This document shows positions 41,291 through 49,839 of a DNA stretch of 64,000 nt, in pieces. The notes beneath the pieces were generated by a model that did no database searches, had not been told where the DNA came from, and was given only the letters and a program-made list of their open reading frames with translations. The position numbers and the translations under genes are program-made. How positions within the stretch are numbered: the stretch's first letter is position 1; the number at the start of each line of letters is the position of its first letter. Origin of the DNA: Polyangium sp. 6x1 (lineage in GTDB: Bacteria; Myxococcota_A; Polyangia; Polyangiales; Polyangiaceae); the NCBI RefSeq assembly GCF_029946515.1, contig NZ_JARZHH010000005.1, positions 1 to 64,000 of the forward strand. Direction: 5' to 3'.

Positions 41291-42778
41291 TCAGGGCTGC
41301 GCTTCGGCGCCGTCGCCGAGCGCGTTCGACGCGTCGCGCCCGCCCCACACGAGGATGCGCGCGCCGGTCCATACGGCCGTCGCGTCGCGCCGCGAGCTCA
41401 GCCCGGGCACCTCGGGGATGGGCTCCCAGGTCCCGCCGTTCATGCCGGGCGTGAAGCGCCCGCCGTCGCCGAGGGCCCCGGTGCAGTTCTGATCGTTGCA
41501 GCCTCCCCAGACGACCATCGAGGACCCGGTCCAGACGGCGACGTGCGCTCGGCGCGCGCTCGGCGCGCCCGTCGTGGTCATGGACGACCAGGTGCCTTGC
41601 GCGCCGCCCGCGGGCGCGAAGATCCCGCCCGTGTCGAGGTAGGGCCCGCCGTTCCAGCCGCCCCAGACGAAGATCTCCGAGCCCGACCACACGGCCGTGT
41701 GGGATTCGCGAGGCGATGCGGCGTTCGTGTTCGAGGTCTTCGCCGTCCACTGGTTGGCGGACGGCGAGTACGTCGCGCCGTCGGCGAACCAATCGAAGAA
41801 GTCCATGCCGCCCCACACGACCATGTGATCGCCGGTCCACGTCGCGGAGTGCTGCGTGCGCGGGATCGGCGCGCCCATCGTGGGGGTCGCGGACCAGGAC
41901 TTCGTCGCGATGTGGTAACGGGCGCCCGACTGCAGCGCCTGGTGGGTCTCCGAGGTGCCTCCCCAGACGACCATGTACCCGCTCCCTGCGACGGCCGTGT
42001 GCCGGATGCGCGCCGCGGGCGCGTTCATCGTCGGCAGCGCCGTCCAGGTATTCGTGTCCGGGCGGTACTGCGCGCCCGAGTTGACCGTCCCGTTCGTCGA
42101 ATACCCACCCCACACGATCATGGACTGGCCCGTCCAGACGGCCGTGTGCCCGAAGCGCGGGGAGGGCGCGTCGACGGTGCTCATCGGCGTCCACGTCTTC
42201 GACGCCGGATCGTAGAGGGCGCCGTCGCCGAGCAGCGGATCGGGGCCGTTCCGCTCGCCGCCCCAGATGATCATGTGCGTGCCGGTCCAGATCGCGGTGT
42301 GGTTGAAGCGCGGTGAAGGCGCGTTCTCCGTGGGCAACGGGATCCACGAGAGGCAGGAGCCGCCGAGCGCCGTGTGCGAGACCTGGCCCGTCTGCGGATC
42401 GCAGGAATCCGTCGTGCAGGGATCGCCGTCGTCCGTCGCGACGGGCGTGGGCACGCACGCGCCCGCCGCATCGCAGGTCAGGCTCTCGACGCAGGGCGGG
42501 GGCGTGCCGCACGACGCGCCCGCCGCGAGGGGCGTGGAGACGCACGCGCCGTTCGTGCAGGCGTCGGCGGTGCAGGGGTTCTGGTCGTCGCAGTCCGCCG
42601 GGGTGCAGCCACCGCTGTCGGGCGCGCCGCCGCCTGATCCTGCGTCCGGGGCGTCCGTGTCGTCGGGGATGAGATCGTAATCGATCTCTGCGATGAGCAC
42701 GCAGCTCGTGACCGACGACGCGGCGAGCGCGGCGAGGAGCGCGCTCGCGAGGGCGAGCGACGCGCGGCGGGGAGACAT
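41291..42778 (-). CDS. Kelch-repeat lipoprotein, seven blades
   Basis: 495 residues. Lipobox SVTSC (about Cys26). A linker with Cys-rich, EGF-like spacing follows (CDDQNPCTADACTNGACVS and GDPCTTDSCDPQTG). Then come seven kelch repeats of ~50 residues, each with PR...H-A-W-G and a closing WGG (HTAIWTGTHMIIWGG, HTAVWTGQSMIVWGG and so on), enough for one complete propeller. It is exported and probably surface-exposed. It is convergent with the propeller gene on the plus strand and divergent from the cytochrome operon starting at 43003. Confidence 0.85.
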   Translation of the reverse strand: MSPRRASLALASALLAALAASSVTSCVLIAEIDYDLIPDDTDAPDAGSGGGAPDSGGCTPADCDDQNPCTADACTNGACVSTPLAAGASCGTPPPCVESLTCDAAGACVPTPVATDDGDPCTTDSCDPQTGQVSHTALGGSCLSWIPLPTENAPSPRFNHTAIWTGTHMIIWGGERNGPDPLLGDGALYDPASKTWTPMSTVDAPSPRFGHTAVWTGQSMIVWGGYSTNGTVNSGAQYRPDTNTWTALPTMNAPAARIRHTAVAGSGYMVVWGGTSETHQALQSGARYHIATKSWSATPTMGAPIPRTQHSATWTGDHMVVWGGMDFFDWFADGATYSPSANQWTAKTSNTNAASPRESHTAVWSGSEIFVWGGWNGGPYLDTGGIFAPAGGAQGTWSSMTTTGAPSARRAHVAVWTGSSMVVWGGCNDQNCTGALGDGGRFTPGMNGGTWEPIPEVPGLSSRRDATAVWTGARILVWGGRDASNALGDGAEAQP

Positions 42779-42955
42779 CCCTTTTCGCTACCAAGGATGC
42801 CGTCGATCATCAAGAACTCCTTCCCATGGCGGAAATAGGGGCGCATAATCCGGATCTGATCTCCCTCGTCCTCGATCCTCGAGACGAGGCGAATCGAGGC
42901 GAGGGCTGCGCGGATCGATGCCCGTAGAGGCGCGCCCTCGGCTTCCCGGGCCTCC

Positions 42956-42983
42956 CCGGGTGGAGCTGCATCGATCCACCCGG
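42956..42983 (+). promoter_or_regulatory. 9-bp dyad just upstream of the cytochrome/DUF1501-like operon
   Basis: Arms CCGGGTGGA and TCCACCCGG with a 10-nt loop, ending 19 nt before the ATG at 43003. The same 224-bp divergent gap holds a second dyad CCTCGTC/GACGAGG (42864-42889). Either could be an operator or a leader stem. No ribosome site is evident between the dyad and the start codon. Confidence 0.4.
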
Positions 42984-43002
42984 ATCACCCTCGATCCTTG
43001 TT

Positions 43003-44241
43003 ATGGCAGCGAAAACTTCTCGTGAAATCGGAACCTCGAGCCGCTCCATTCGGGGGTTGCTCCTGTCGCTCGGCATTGTGGTCACGATCGCGGGGATGAG
43101 CGCGTGTTCGAGCAATAACGCGGAGGGCACGTCGGACGGGGCTGGCGCGACCGTGGGGTCCGGGGGCATGGGCGGGGAGGGCGGGGCGCCTGCGGGGCCG
43201 ACGCCGTACGAGCTTTTCCTGAAAATCGAGCCGGATCTCGTCACGAATTGCAACATTTGCCACAAGAAGGGCGGCTCGGCGCCGGCGCCGTTCCTCGCGG
43301 GGGCGACGCCCGAGGAGCGCTACCAGACGATTACGTTCTGGCCGGGCATCGTGACCTCGGCGCCCGAGCAGAGCATTCTGCTCACGCATCCGGAGTCGCC
43401 GAACCACGGCGGCGGCGAGGCGCCGAAGATCCCGGAGAACGTCAAGCCCGGCGTGCTCGAGTGGCTCACGGCCGAGGCCGAGGCGCTCCCGCCGTCGAAC
43501 CCCGCGGACATCGGGCCGAGCGTGCGTCCGTTCCGGACCTTGCCCGGCGGCGCGCTGAACACGGTCTACCTCGACGCGCTCGGCGCCGATTTCGAGTACA
43601 TGTCGATCGCGTTCTTCGCCGAGACGCTCGGCGGCTCGAGCGACGCGCCCACGATGCTCCGCTTGACGAACATCACGGTGCACCCGGTGGTCGACAAGCC
43701 GCTCCACATCGTGCACCCGCTCTTCACGGTGTACGTGCCGGGACAACCGGGGGATCCGGATCCCGTCGACAGCTTCTCGAACCTCGACCAGACGTTCACG
43801 CTCGGCGGGGAGAACACGCTCGGCACCGGGGAGCTCGTCCTGACGAACTGGCAGAAGGGGGCGTACCTCGGGATCGCGTTCGAGCTCATCGAGGTGTACG
43901 GGGGCAACGCGGGCCCGGGGACGGGCTGCAACGATCTCGTGAACTTCCAGCAGAACGTCGTGCCGGCCATGCAGACGTGCATGATGAAATGTCACGGCGG
44001 GGCAAACCCGCAGGCGAAGGGCACGATGGACCTGTCGGAGCTCAACGCGATGATGCCCACGGCGGCTTGCCAGGAGGTACGGGCGCGCATCAAGCCGGGC
44101 GATCCTGCGGCGAGCCAGATCCTGCAGGTGACGGATCCGGTGCAGGCGATCGTGCACATGTACAAATTCGACGGTGATCTGAACGCATACAACGCTTTCA
44201 AGACCAAGGTGGAGCCTTGGATCATGGCGGAGCAGCAATGA
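43003..44241 (+). CDS. Lipoprotein with CXXCH and CX3CH heme-like sites
   Basis: 412 residues. Lipobox GMSAC (Cys35), then a Gly-rich linker. The first heme motif is CNICHK (Cys83, Cys86, His87). A central beta-rich domain (~150-300) has His-containing strands ITVHPVVDKPLHIVHPLF. A C-terminal segment CMMKCHGG (Cys326, Cys330, His331) is a CX3CH site followed by GTMDLSELNAMMP and a DPAASQILQ motif usual in cytochrome-like domains. It is probably a di-heme exported protein. The stop overlaps the next start as ATGA; it heads a four-gene operon ending at a strong terminator. Confidence 0.8.
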   Translation: MAAKTSREIGTSSRSIRGLLLSLGIVVTIAGMSACSSNNAEGTSDGAGATVGSGGMGGEGGAPAGPTPYELFLKIEPDLVTNCNICHKKGGSAPAPFLAGATPEERYQTITFWPGIVTSAPEQSILLTHPESPNHGGGEAPKIPENVKPGVLEWLTAEAEALPPSNPADIGPSVRPFRTLPGGALNTVYLDALGADFEYMSIAFFAETLGGSSDAPTMLRLTNITVHPVVDKPLHIVHPLFTVYVPGQPGDPDPVDSFSNLDQTFTLGGENTLGTGELVLTNWQKGAYLGIAFELIEVYGGNAGPGTGCNDLVNFQQNVVPAMQTCMMKCHGGANPQAKGTMDLSELNAMMPTAACQEVRARIKPGDPAASQILQVTDPVQAIVHMYKFDGDLNAYNAFKTKVEPWIMAEQQ

Positions 44242-45566
44242 CAATGAAATGGGGCAAGAGAGCGTGGACCGGGACCGCGCTGATTGGACTTTCTTTGGTC
44301 CTTTCTGCGTGTAACCCGGACGATCCCAACAAGCTCCTCGGCGGGGCGCCCGCCAATGGGGGCAAACCCTGCCCGCCCTCCGCGAGCGGCGAGGGCGGAT
44401 CCACGGCGTCGTCCACCGTCGGGAATGGCGGATCGGCCGGCGGCGATCCGACGACGACGAGCGGCGGGGAGACGACCGGCGCGGGCGGCGGCGTGAAGAC
44501 CGTGCTCGACGAGCGCGTCGTCACGTACACCGAGGCGCTGCGCACCGCGAGCCTCAAGCTCGTCGGCAAGCTGCCGAAGAACGAGGAGATCGAGGGCGTC
44601 CGGAGCGCCGCGGATCCGAAGAAGGTCTACGAGACGCTCGTCGACCAGTACATGACGTCGCCGCGGTTCGCCGCGGTGATGATCGATTACTGGAAGAACA
44701 CGTTCCGCTCGGGCGCCATGGCGGCGAACGAGGCGCCGAACCGCAACAACGCGCCGCTCTTCGCGGCGAAGGTCACCGTCGAGGGCGGCGATTATCGTCA
44801 GATCTTCACGGCGATGAGCGGCACGTGCCCCACGTTCGACCCGGCGACTGGCACGTTCACGCCCGTCGATTGCGCGAACGGCCCCGCCGCCGCGCCCGCG
44901 GCCGGCGTGCTCACGGACGCGGGCCTGATGGCCCAGTACGCGAGCGCGCTCGCGTTCCGCCGCGTGCGGTTCATCCAGGAGACGTTCTCCTGTCGCAAGA
45001 TGCCGGCCGAATACCGGGGCACGCCGGAGCCGAAGGGCGATGGTTTCTATACGTCGCCCTGGCCGTTCGAATCGATCGGCGGCGCGGCGAACGGCGGTCG
45101 CGTCGACTTCCTCGATTATTCGTCGACGATCTGCGCGAACTGCCACGGATCGATGAACCACCGCGCTCCGCTCTTCGCGGCCTATGACGACGCCGGCAAG
45201 TACGTCGAGCCCGCTCCCGGAATGGACGGCATCCTCGAGTTCGCGGCCACGGTGCCGATCGAGGGCAATCCGAAGGTCAAGCAGAGCGATTATCTGCCGC
45301 CCGGCGAGACGACGGCGTTCAAGTTCGGCGCGCCCGCCGCGAACCTCCTCGAGTTCGGCCAGCGCATGGCCGCCGACGACGAGGTCGCGCGGTGCGCGGT
45401 CGTCCGCGTCTGGAACTACGCCATGTCGAAGGGCGACGCGGTCTACGATCTGGCGGATGTGCCCGATTCGGTCATCGGCCCGCTCGTCACGCAATTCAAG
45501 ACGAACTACAACCTGCGCGAGATCATCCGCGCGTCCTTCGTCCACGACGACTTCGTGAGGTATTGA
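44238..45566 (+). CDS. Cytochrome lipoprotein of the DUF1549/DUF1588-like group
   Basis: 442 residues; the ATG at 44238 overlaps the previous stop. Lipobox VLSAC (Cys25). The first half resembles planctomycete DUF1549: TYTEALRTASLKLVGKLP, then PKKVYETLVDQYMTSPRFAAVMIDYW. One heme c motif is present, CANCHG (Cys299, Cys302, His303). The end (RCAVVRVWNYAMSKG ... LREIIRASFVHDDFVRY) resembles the C-terminal DUF1585-type part of these cytochromes. In planctomycetes such domains are fused in one large exported protein next to a DUF1501 gene. Here they are separate lipoproteins. Substrate and redox role are not known. Confidence 0.75.
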   Translation: MTMKWGKRAWTGTALIGLSLVLSACNPDDPNKLLGGAPANGGKPCPPSASGEGGSTASSTVGNGGSAGGDPTTTSGGETTGAGGGVKTVLDERVVTYTEALRTASLKLVGKLPKNEEIEGVRSAADPKKVYETLVDQYMTSPRFAAVMIDYWKNTFRSGAMAANEAPNRNNAPLFAAKVTVEGGDYRQIFTAMSGTCPTFDPATGTFTPVDCANGPAAAPAAGVLTDAGLMAQYASALAFRRVRFIQETFSCRKMPAEYRGTPEPKGDGFYTSPWPFESIGGAANGGRVDFLDYSSTICANCHGSMNHRAPLFAAYDDAGKYVEPAPGMDGILEFAATVPIEGNPKVKQSDYLPPGETTAFKFGAPAANLLEFGQRMAADDEVARCAVVRVWNYAMSKGDAVYDLADVPDSVIGPLVTQFKTNYNLREIIRASFVHDDFVRY

Positions 45567-45568
45567 TC

Positions 45569-46402
45569 ATGGCACGGAGCTTCCTCGGCTGGGCGCTGCC
45601 CGGCCTGTTCTTCACGATCGGCTTCGGATTCGCTGCGTGCCTCGGCACCCAGGATCCGATGGGCGAGGACTGCGTGCCGTCGGCGTCGGGCCCCGGAGCG
45701 GGCGGCAATGGCGGCGCGGGCGGCGCGGGCGGCGCGGGCGGCGGCACGGCCGGCGCGGGCGCGCAATCGTCCGGTGATCCCGAGACGAGCGAGAATGGCA
45801 GCAACAACTTCCACCACCCGATGGACCCGACGCAGGCGGGCCAGGACGATCCGTTCGACATCCTGAAGAAGCGCGCGGCCGAAGGGCCGCCGGAGATCCG
45901 CACGCGGCTGCATTCATGCAGCAAGCTCACGTATGCGGCGCTCGGCGATCTGCTCACGTCGCGCGGCGTGGATCTGAACAAGACGGCGGCGGCGGGCCAA
46001 CCCCCGACGGCGGGCCAGCTCTACAAATCGGCGGCAACGAAGGATTCGCTCGGCGTGGCGAACTTCGACGCGCGCATGGGCGAGTCGTATTTCTATACGA
46101 TCTCGGCGGCCGCGAAGGTGCTCGACATCTTCATCCAGGCCGCGCCCGAGATCATCCAGAACATCGAGAACGCCGAGGAGTGCAAGATCAGCGGCGTGGG
46201 TAACCCCATGTTCGACGCCGCCACGGGCAAGTGCGTCTACAACTCGCTGAGCTGCCTCATGGGCCGGCCGGCGAGCGAGGACGACATGGACCTCTGCAAC
46301 CTGATGATCGAGCAGGCGAACAAGGCGGATCCCAAGGATCTCGCGAACAAGCGCGCGCTCACCGTCGCTGCGTTCCTGAGCGCGGCGCACACCTGCGAGT
46401 AG
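45569..46402 (+). CDS. Lipoprotein of unknown function in the cytochrome/DUF1501-like operon
   Basis: 277 residues, starting 2 nt after the preceding stop. Signal with lipobox GFAAC (Cys24), a Gly/Ala linker, then a helical domain with several cysteines (TRLHSCSKLTYAALGDLL, EECKISG, KCVYNSLSCLMGRPAS, HTCE). SKLTYAALGDLL and NFDARMGESY recur in similar myxobacterial operons as far as I recall, but no family name is known to me. No heme motif. Between a cytochrome gene and a Tat-exported DUF1501-like gene, it is probably a structural partner. Confidence 0.72.
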   Translation: MARSFLGWALPGLFFTIGFGFAACLGTQDPMGEDCVPSASGPGAGGNGGAGGAGGAGGGTAGAGAQSSGDPETSENGSNNFHHPMDPTQAGQDDPFDILKKRAAEGPPEIRTRLHSCSKLTYAALGDLLTSRGVDLNKTAAAGQPPTAGQLYKSAATKDSLGVANFDARMGESYFYTISAAAKVLDIFIQAAPEIIQNIENAEECKISGVGNPMFDAATGKCVYNSLSCLMGRPASEDDMDLCNLMIEQANKADPKDLANKRALTVAAFLSAAHTCE

Positions 46403-46413
46403 GAGAACGGGCC

Positions 46414-47937
46414 ATGGCAAACTACAAACTCAAGGATTTGCGCGGCCCTCAGCGCCGGGACTTCCTCCGGCTGATGGCCGCGGCGGGCGCGGGCTTCGCG
46501 CTCGAGCGCTCGCGGCTGCTCAATTTCATCGCCGACGAGGGCGGCACCGCGCTCGCCGCCGAGGCGTGCGGCGAGACGAACCGCCACGTCGGTATCGTCT
46601 CCGGCGGCGGCAATTTCTGCCTCTGGCAGCTCATGTGGCCGCTGCCCGACGTCGCGGCGGCCATGAACCCGGCCTTCGCGTACGACTCGATCGGCCAGGG
46701 CTTCATGACGAACTACGTCGACGAGACGTCGTATTTCAAGTCGGGCCCCGCCGACCGGCCGTTCTATTATGGCCCCGACGCGCCGTTCGTCGACCAGGCG
46801 ACGCAGGCGGTGGTCCGCCCGATGAGCGCGTTCCTCGTCGCGGATACGGCCGTGCACCACCGAAAGCCGCTCCGCCAGATCACGATCGACGGCGCACTCC
46901 CGGGCAACACGAACAACAGCGGCGACGGCGTCGTCGGCAATAGCGTCACGCTCTTCGCCGCGATCGGCGCATTGCAACGGACGACGACCTCGATCCTGCC
47001 GTCGATCGGCGTCGCGCCCGCTTCCATTGGCTCCGCGCCGGGCGCGCCGACGCTCTCGGTCGTGCCGAGCGCGGACTCGATGGTCGACCTGTTCAACAGC
47101 GCCGCGTCGAAGGCGATCCTGCTCGCGCAGGAAGACAAGTCGATGTTCGAGACCTATTACAAGGCGATCCTCGGCCTGCGCGAGGCCGCCGGGCGCCCGA
47201 CCTGGGCGCGCGAGCTCGACATCTCCAAGAAGGCCTCGAACCTGATTGGCCGAAACCTCGCCGCGCAGCTCCAGCCGACGGCCGCGGACCTCGCGTTTTA
47301 CGGGGCCACCGAGGTCGAGGGAATGGCGGCGGCCATGTTCTTCGGTGGTCAGAATGGCAAGGACAGGCTCCTCAACCTGGCGAAGGCCCTCATCATCACG
47401 AAGAAGGCCTTCTCGCTCGGATTGACGAACCAGGTGGTCATTGGCGTCGTGCCGGAGACGGGCGGCGGCATTTTCACCGATCCGCACGAGACCTTCGCGC
47501 AGCTCGCCGCCGCGCGCATGGTGACCAAGTATTACGGCATGTTCCTCGACCGGTTCTATCAGGACCTCGCGAGCGCGCCGGATCCGGCCTGCACCGCGAA
47601 GAACCTCGACAAGACGGTCATCACCACGGTGCACGGCGATCACCCGCACGATCCGCTCTCCCGGCCGGCGTGGCCCGATTCGACGCCGGGCGGCGCGAAC
47701 TGGATTTACGTGATGGGCAACGGGTACATCCCGGCCGGCTGGCACGGTCATCCGAGGACCGACAACAAGGCCATGGGCATCGACCCGACCACGGGCCTGA
47801 GCACCGATTACAACGGGATGAAGTCGGTGCACGCCGCGAGCGCCGCGATCCTCTACGCGATCGCGAACGGCGACATGAAGAAGGTGACGGAGTTCTACAA
47901 GGGCTCCGCCATCACCGCGCTCGTGAACAAGGTGTGA
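46414..47937 (+). CDS. Tat-exported DUF1501-like protein
   Basis: 507 residues, ATG with AGGAG upstream. Twin-arginine signal PQRRDFLRLMAAAGAG (Arg14, Arg15). DUF1501 is a family with an alkaline-phosphatase/sulfatase-like fold. Supporting segments are HVGIVSGGGNFCLWQLMW near the start and KTVITTVHGDHPHDPLSR with GNGYIPAGWHGHPRTDNK near the end, where DUF1501 proteins have the trio of metal or active-site residues. Tat export suggests folding with a cofactor in the cytoplasm. In planctomycetes DUF1501 genes pair with DUF1549/1553 cytochromes; this operon has the same pairing. Last gene, followed by an intrinsic terminator. Confidence 0.75.
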   Translation: MANYKLKDLRGPQRRDFLRLMAAAGAGFALERSRLLNFIADEGGTALAAEACGETNRHVGIVSGGGNFCLWQLMWPLPDVAAAMNPAFAYDSIGQGFMTNYVDETSYFKSGPADRPFYYGPDAPFVDQATQAVVRPMSAFLVADTAVHHRKPLRQITIDGALPGNTNNSGDGVVGNSVTLFAAIGALQRTTTSILPSIGVAPASIGSAPGAPTLSVVPSADSMVDLFNSAASKAILLAQEDKSMFETYYKAILGLREAAGRPTWARELDISKKASNLIGRNLAAQLQPTAADLAFYGATEVEGMAAAMFFGGQNGKDRLLNLAKALIITKKAFSLGLTNQVVIGVVPETGGGIFTDPHETFAQLAAARMVTKYYGMFLDRFYQDLASAPDPACTAKNLDKTVITTVHGDHPHDPLSRPAWPDSTPGGANWIYVMGNGYIPAGWHGHPRTDNKAMGIDPTTGLSTDYNGMKSVHAASAAILYAIANGDMKKVTEFYKGSAITALVNKV

Positions 47938-47960
47938 CCGAAACACCTGTCCGATGACGT

Positions 47961-47992
47961 CGGCCGCGGAGCGATCCGCGGCCGAAGTCTTT
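47961..47992 (+). terminator. Rho-independent terminator of the 43003-47937 operon
   Basis: Perfect 10-bp stem CGGCCGCGGA/TCCGCGGCCG (47961-47970 and 47975-47984) with tetraloop GCGA, followed by AAGTCTTTT. It begins 23 nt after the last stop codon. Confidence 0.78.
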
Positions 47993-48080
47993 TGTGGCGT
48001 ACGAACGTCGAAGAGCCCGCTGACGAAGAAGTGTAAGGTCGATGTCGGCCCGGACGTTCTGCGGAGGCGAGGAGGAGCGA

Positions 48081-49517
48081 ATGAAGCGGAGCATGGTGGG
48101 TGTTGCGGCATTCTTTGCCGCGGGGGTCGGGCTCGGGATCGGATGCGCGAGCGGGCCCGTGGTCGTGCAAAGCAGTGATCAGGCCGCCGAGCCGCTCCCC
48201 TCGCAGGCGAAGACCGAGCCCACGCCTCCGCCCCTCACGACCCCCACGGGGCCCGAGGTGGCGACGGGCCCATCCGAATGGGGAATCGTCGGACCCGCGC
48301 CCGCGCCGACCGTGAACTACCCGAACGTGGTCGCGAAGGTCGAGTCGATGATCGGCGACCGCACGGTCGTGGCGGGGGCGCAGCGCCGTGGTTTGTCGGT
48401 CATGAACGTGATGTGGGAGGACACGGGCCGGGCCCAGGGCTCGTCGCTCGGGCCGAACATCTCGGATCTGACGCTGCAGGTGCGCTATCGCGACGAGAGC
48501 GGGGACCTTTTCAAGACGGCGCTGATGCCGGTGATCCGCTTCCCGAATTTCACGGACCGCACGGGCGACATCCCGGCGGATCGGTTTTTCGTGCGCGTCG
48601 GCAACCAGAAGGCGGACGGCGGGTCGATCGAATCGGTGCCGCTCAAGGACGTGCTCAAGGACATTCGCAAATTCGCCAGCGTGCCGGGCTCGATCCTCGG
48701 CAGCGGCAACCTGCTCGCGCCGCGGGACACGCATTTCCTGGTGAGCGCGCAGGCCGTGTTCTTGCCGATTCCGAAGACGGGCAAGGCCGAGTTCAACCCG
48801 GTCATCTTCAATTACCAATCAGCCCCGAAATCCCCCGCCGTGCTCACGCTCCTCGTGACGCGCGAGGGCACGAGCGTCAGCGTGATCGAGAATCGCAACG
48901 AGGACATGGGCGCACGCGGATGGGGGCAGGAGCTCTATTTCAACAACAAGGGCCAGCGCTCCTCGTTCACGGCCGAGCGCCGGAGCGACGTGAAGGCGCG
49001 AATCGAGGCGCAAGGCGGGCCGAAGACGGAGGCGGACAAGAGCGCCCTCGCAAAGGGAGCAGACGTGCTCTTCCTGGTACAAGTGCCGCTGGTGCACGCG
49101 AACCGCGGGGTGCTCGGCGGTTCGGTGCCGACGGTCCCGAAGCAGTCCGGCGGCGGGACGTCGATGCCCATGGCCACAGCCACGGCCAAGCCGTCGAAGG
49201 TGTTCGACATGAAGCCCACCGAGGAGAGCGACGTGGAGCAAGCGGTGCTCGGCCACGGCCCGAACCTCGGTCCCTACAACGAGGGGCGAAACCTCAAGCT
49301 CGTACGGGATCCCAAGTTCCCGATCCGCGTCACGGTGCAGTTCTACAAGGCCACGAGCAACGGCGTCGTGGACGAGGCAGATCTCGACGGGATCTCCCGG
49401 TCGATCGGGAGCGTATACGAGCACGCCGAGTTCGTCGGCTCGCTCGTAATGCCGGAAGGAGATCCGCGAAGGCCAACCGCATGGCAGACGATCCCAGGGG
49501 AGTGGTTCCCCTGGTGA
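48081..49517 (+). CDS. Lipoprotein of unknown function
   Basis: 478 residues from ATG 48081, which has GAGGAG upstream and places the lipobox LGIGC (Cys22) correctly; an upstream in-frame ATG at 48042 is disfavoured. A Pro/Thr-rich linker to ~residue 70 is followed by an alpha/beta domain with VVAKVESMIGDRTVV, LSVMNVMWEDTGR, NISDLTLQVRYRDE, RFFVRVGNQ and HFLVSAQAVFLP. The C-terminal part (FPIRVTVQFYKATSNG ... EFVGSLVMPEGDPRRP) may contact a partner. Upstream is the operon terminator, so it is a separate unit; its 3' end runs into repeat copy 3 eight nucleotides past the stop. Confidence 0.78.
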   Translation: MKRSMVGVAAFFAAGVGLGIGCASGPVVVQSSDQAAEPLPSQAKTEPTPPPLTTPTGPEVATGPSEWGIVGPAPAPTVNYPNVVAKVESMIGDRTVVAGAQRRGLSVMNVMWEDTGRAQGSSLGPNISDLTLQVRYRDESGDLFKTALMPVIRFPNFTDRTGDIPADRFFVRVGNQKADGGSIESVPLKDVLKDIRKFASVPGSILGSGNLLAPRDTHFLVSAQAVFLPIPKTGKAEFNPVIFNYQSAPKSPAVLTLLVTREGTSVSVIENRNEDMGARGWGQELYFNNKGQRSSFTAERRSDVKARIEAQGGPKTEADKSALAKGADVLFLVQVPLVHANRGVLGGSVPTVPKQSGGGTSMPMATATAKPSKVFDMKPTEESDVEQAVLGHGPNLGPYNEGRNLKLVRDPKFPIRVTVQFYKATSNGVVDEADLDGISRSIGSVYEHAEFVGSLVMPEGDPRRPTAWQTIPGEWFPW

Positions 49518-49525
49518 GCGTTTCG

Positions 49526-49835
49526 CTGGGGCTTTGCCCCAGGCCCCAGGAGGGGGCTGTCCGCCCCCTCCACCCCGGACCAGCGCAAGCGCTGGACTCG
49601 TGGTCGATGAACTGCGCGATGCGCAGTTCATCGAACAGGCCAGGTCAAGACCGCAACCGACCCTGCCAACCAAGACGGCCGCGCTGACGGTTCAACGGGC
49701 GACGTGGTACCAGCGGCGGCCTGTGGGAAGAACTGCGCGGAGCGCAGTTCTTCCCCCTGAGGTCCAGGGCTGGCCCTGGTTCGGGTCGAGGGGCGAACAG
49801 CCCCCGCGGGGCCCGGGGCAGCGCCCCGGCGCGGC
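49526..49835 (+). repeat. Dispersed hairpin-mosaic repeat, copy 3
   Basis: Fills almost exactly the 322-bp space between convergent stops at 49517 and 49840. It opens with CTGGGGC/GCCCCAG (49526-49542) and closes with CCGGGGC/GCCCCGG (49813-49829). The two GAACTGCGC hairpins carry loops GAT and GGA. The 87-bp inner unit is absent, so this is the short form. The conserved 60-bp core around CCTGCCAACCAAGAC is present. Its ends lie 8 and 4 nt from the two stop codons. Confidence 0.9.
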
Positions 49836-49839
49836 GTCC

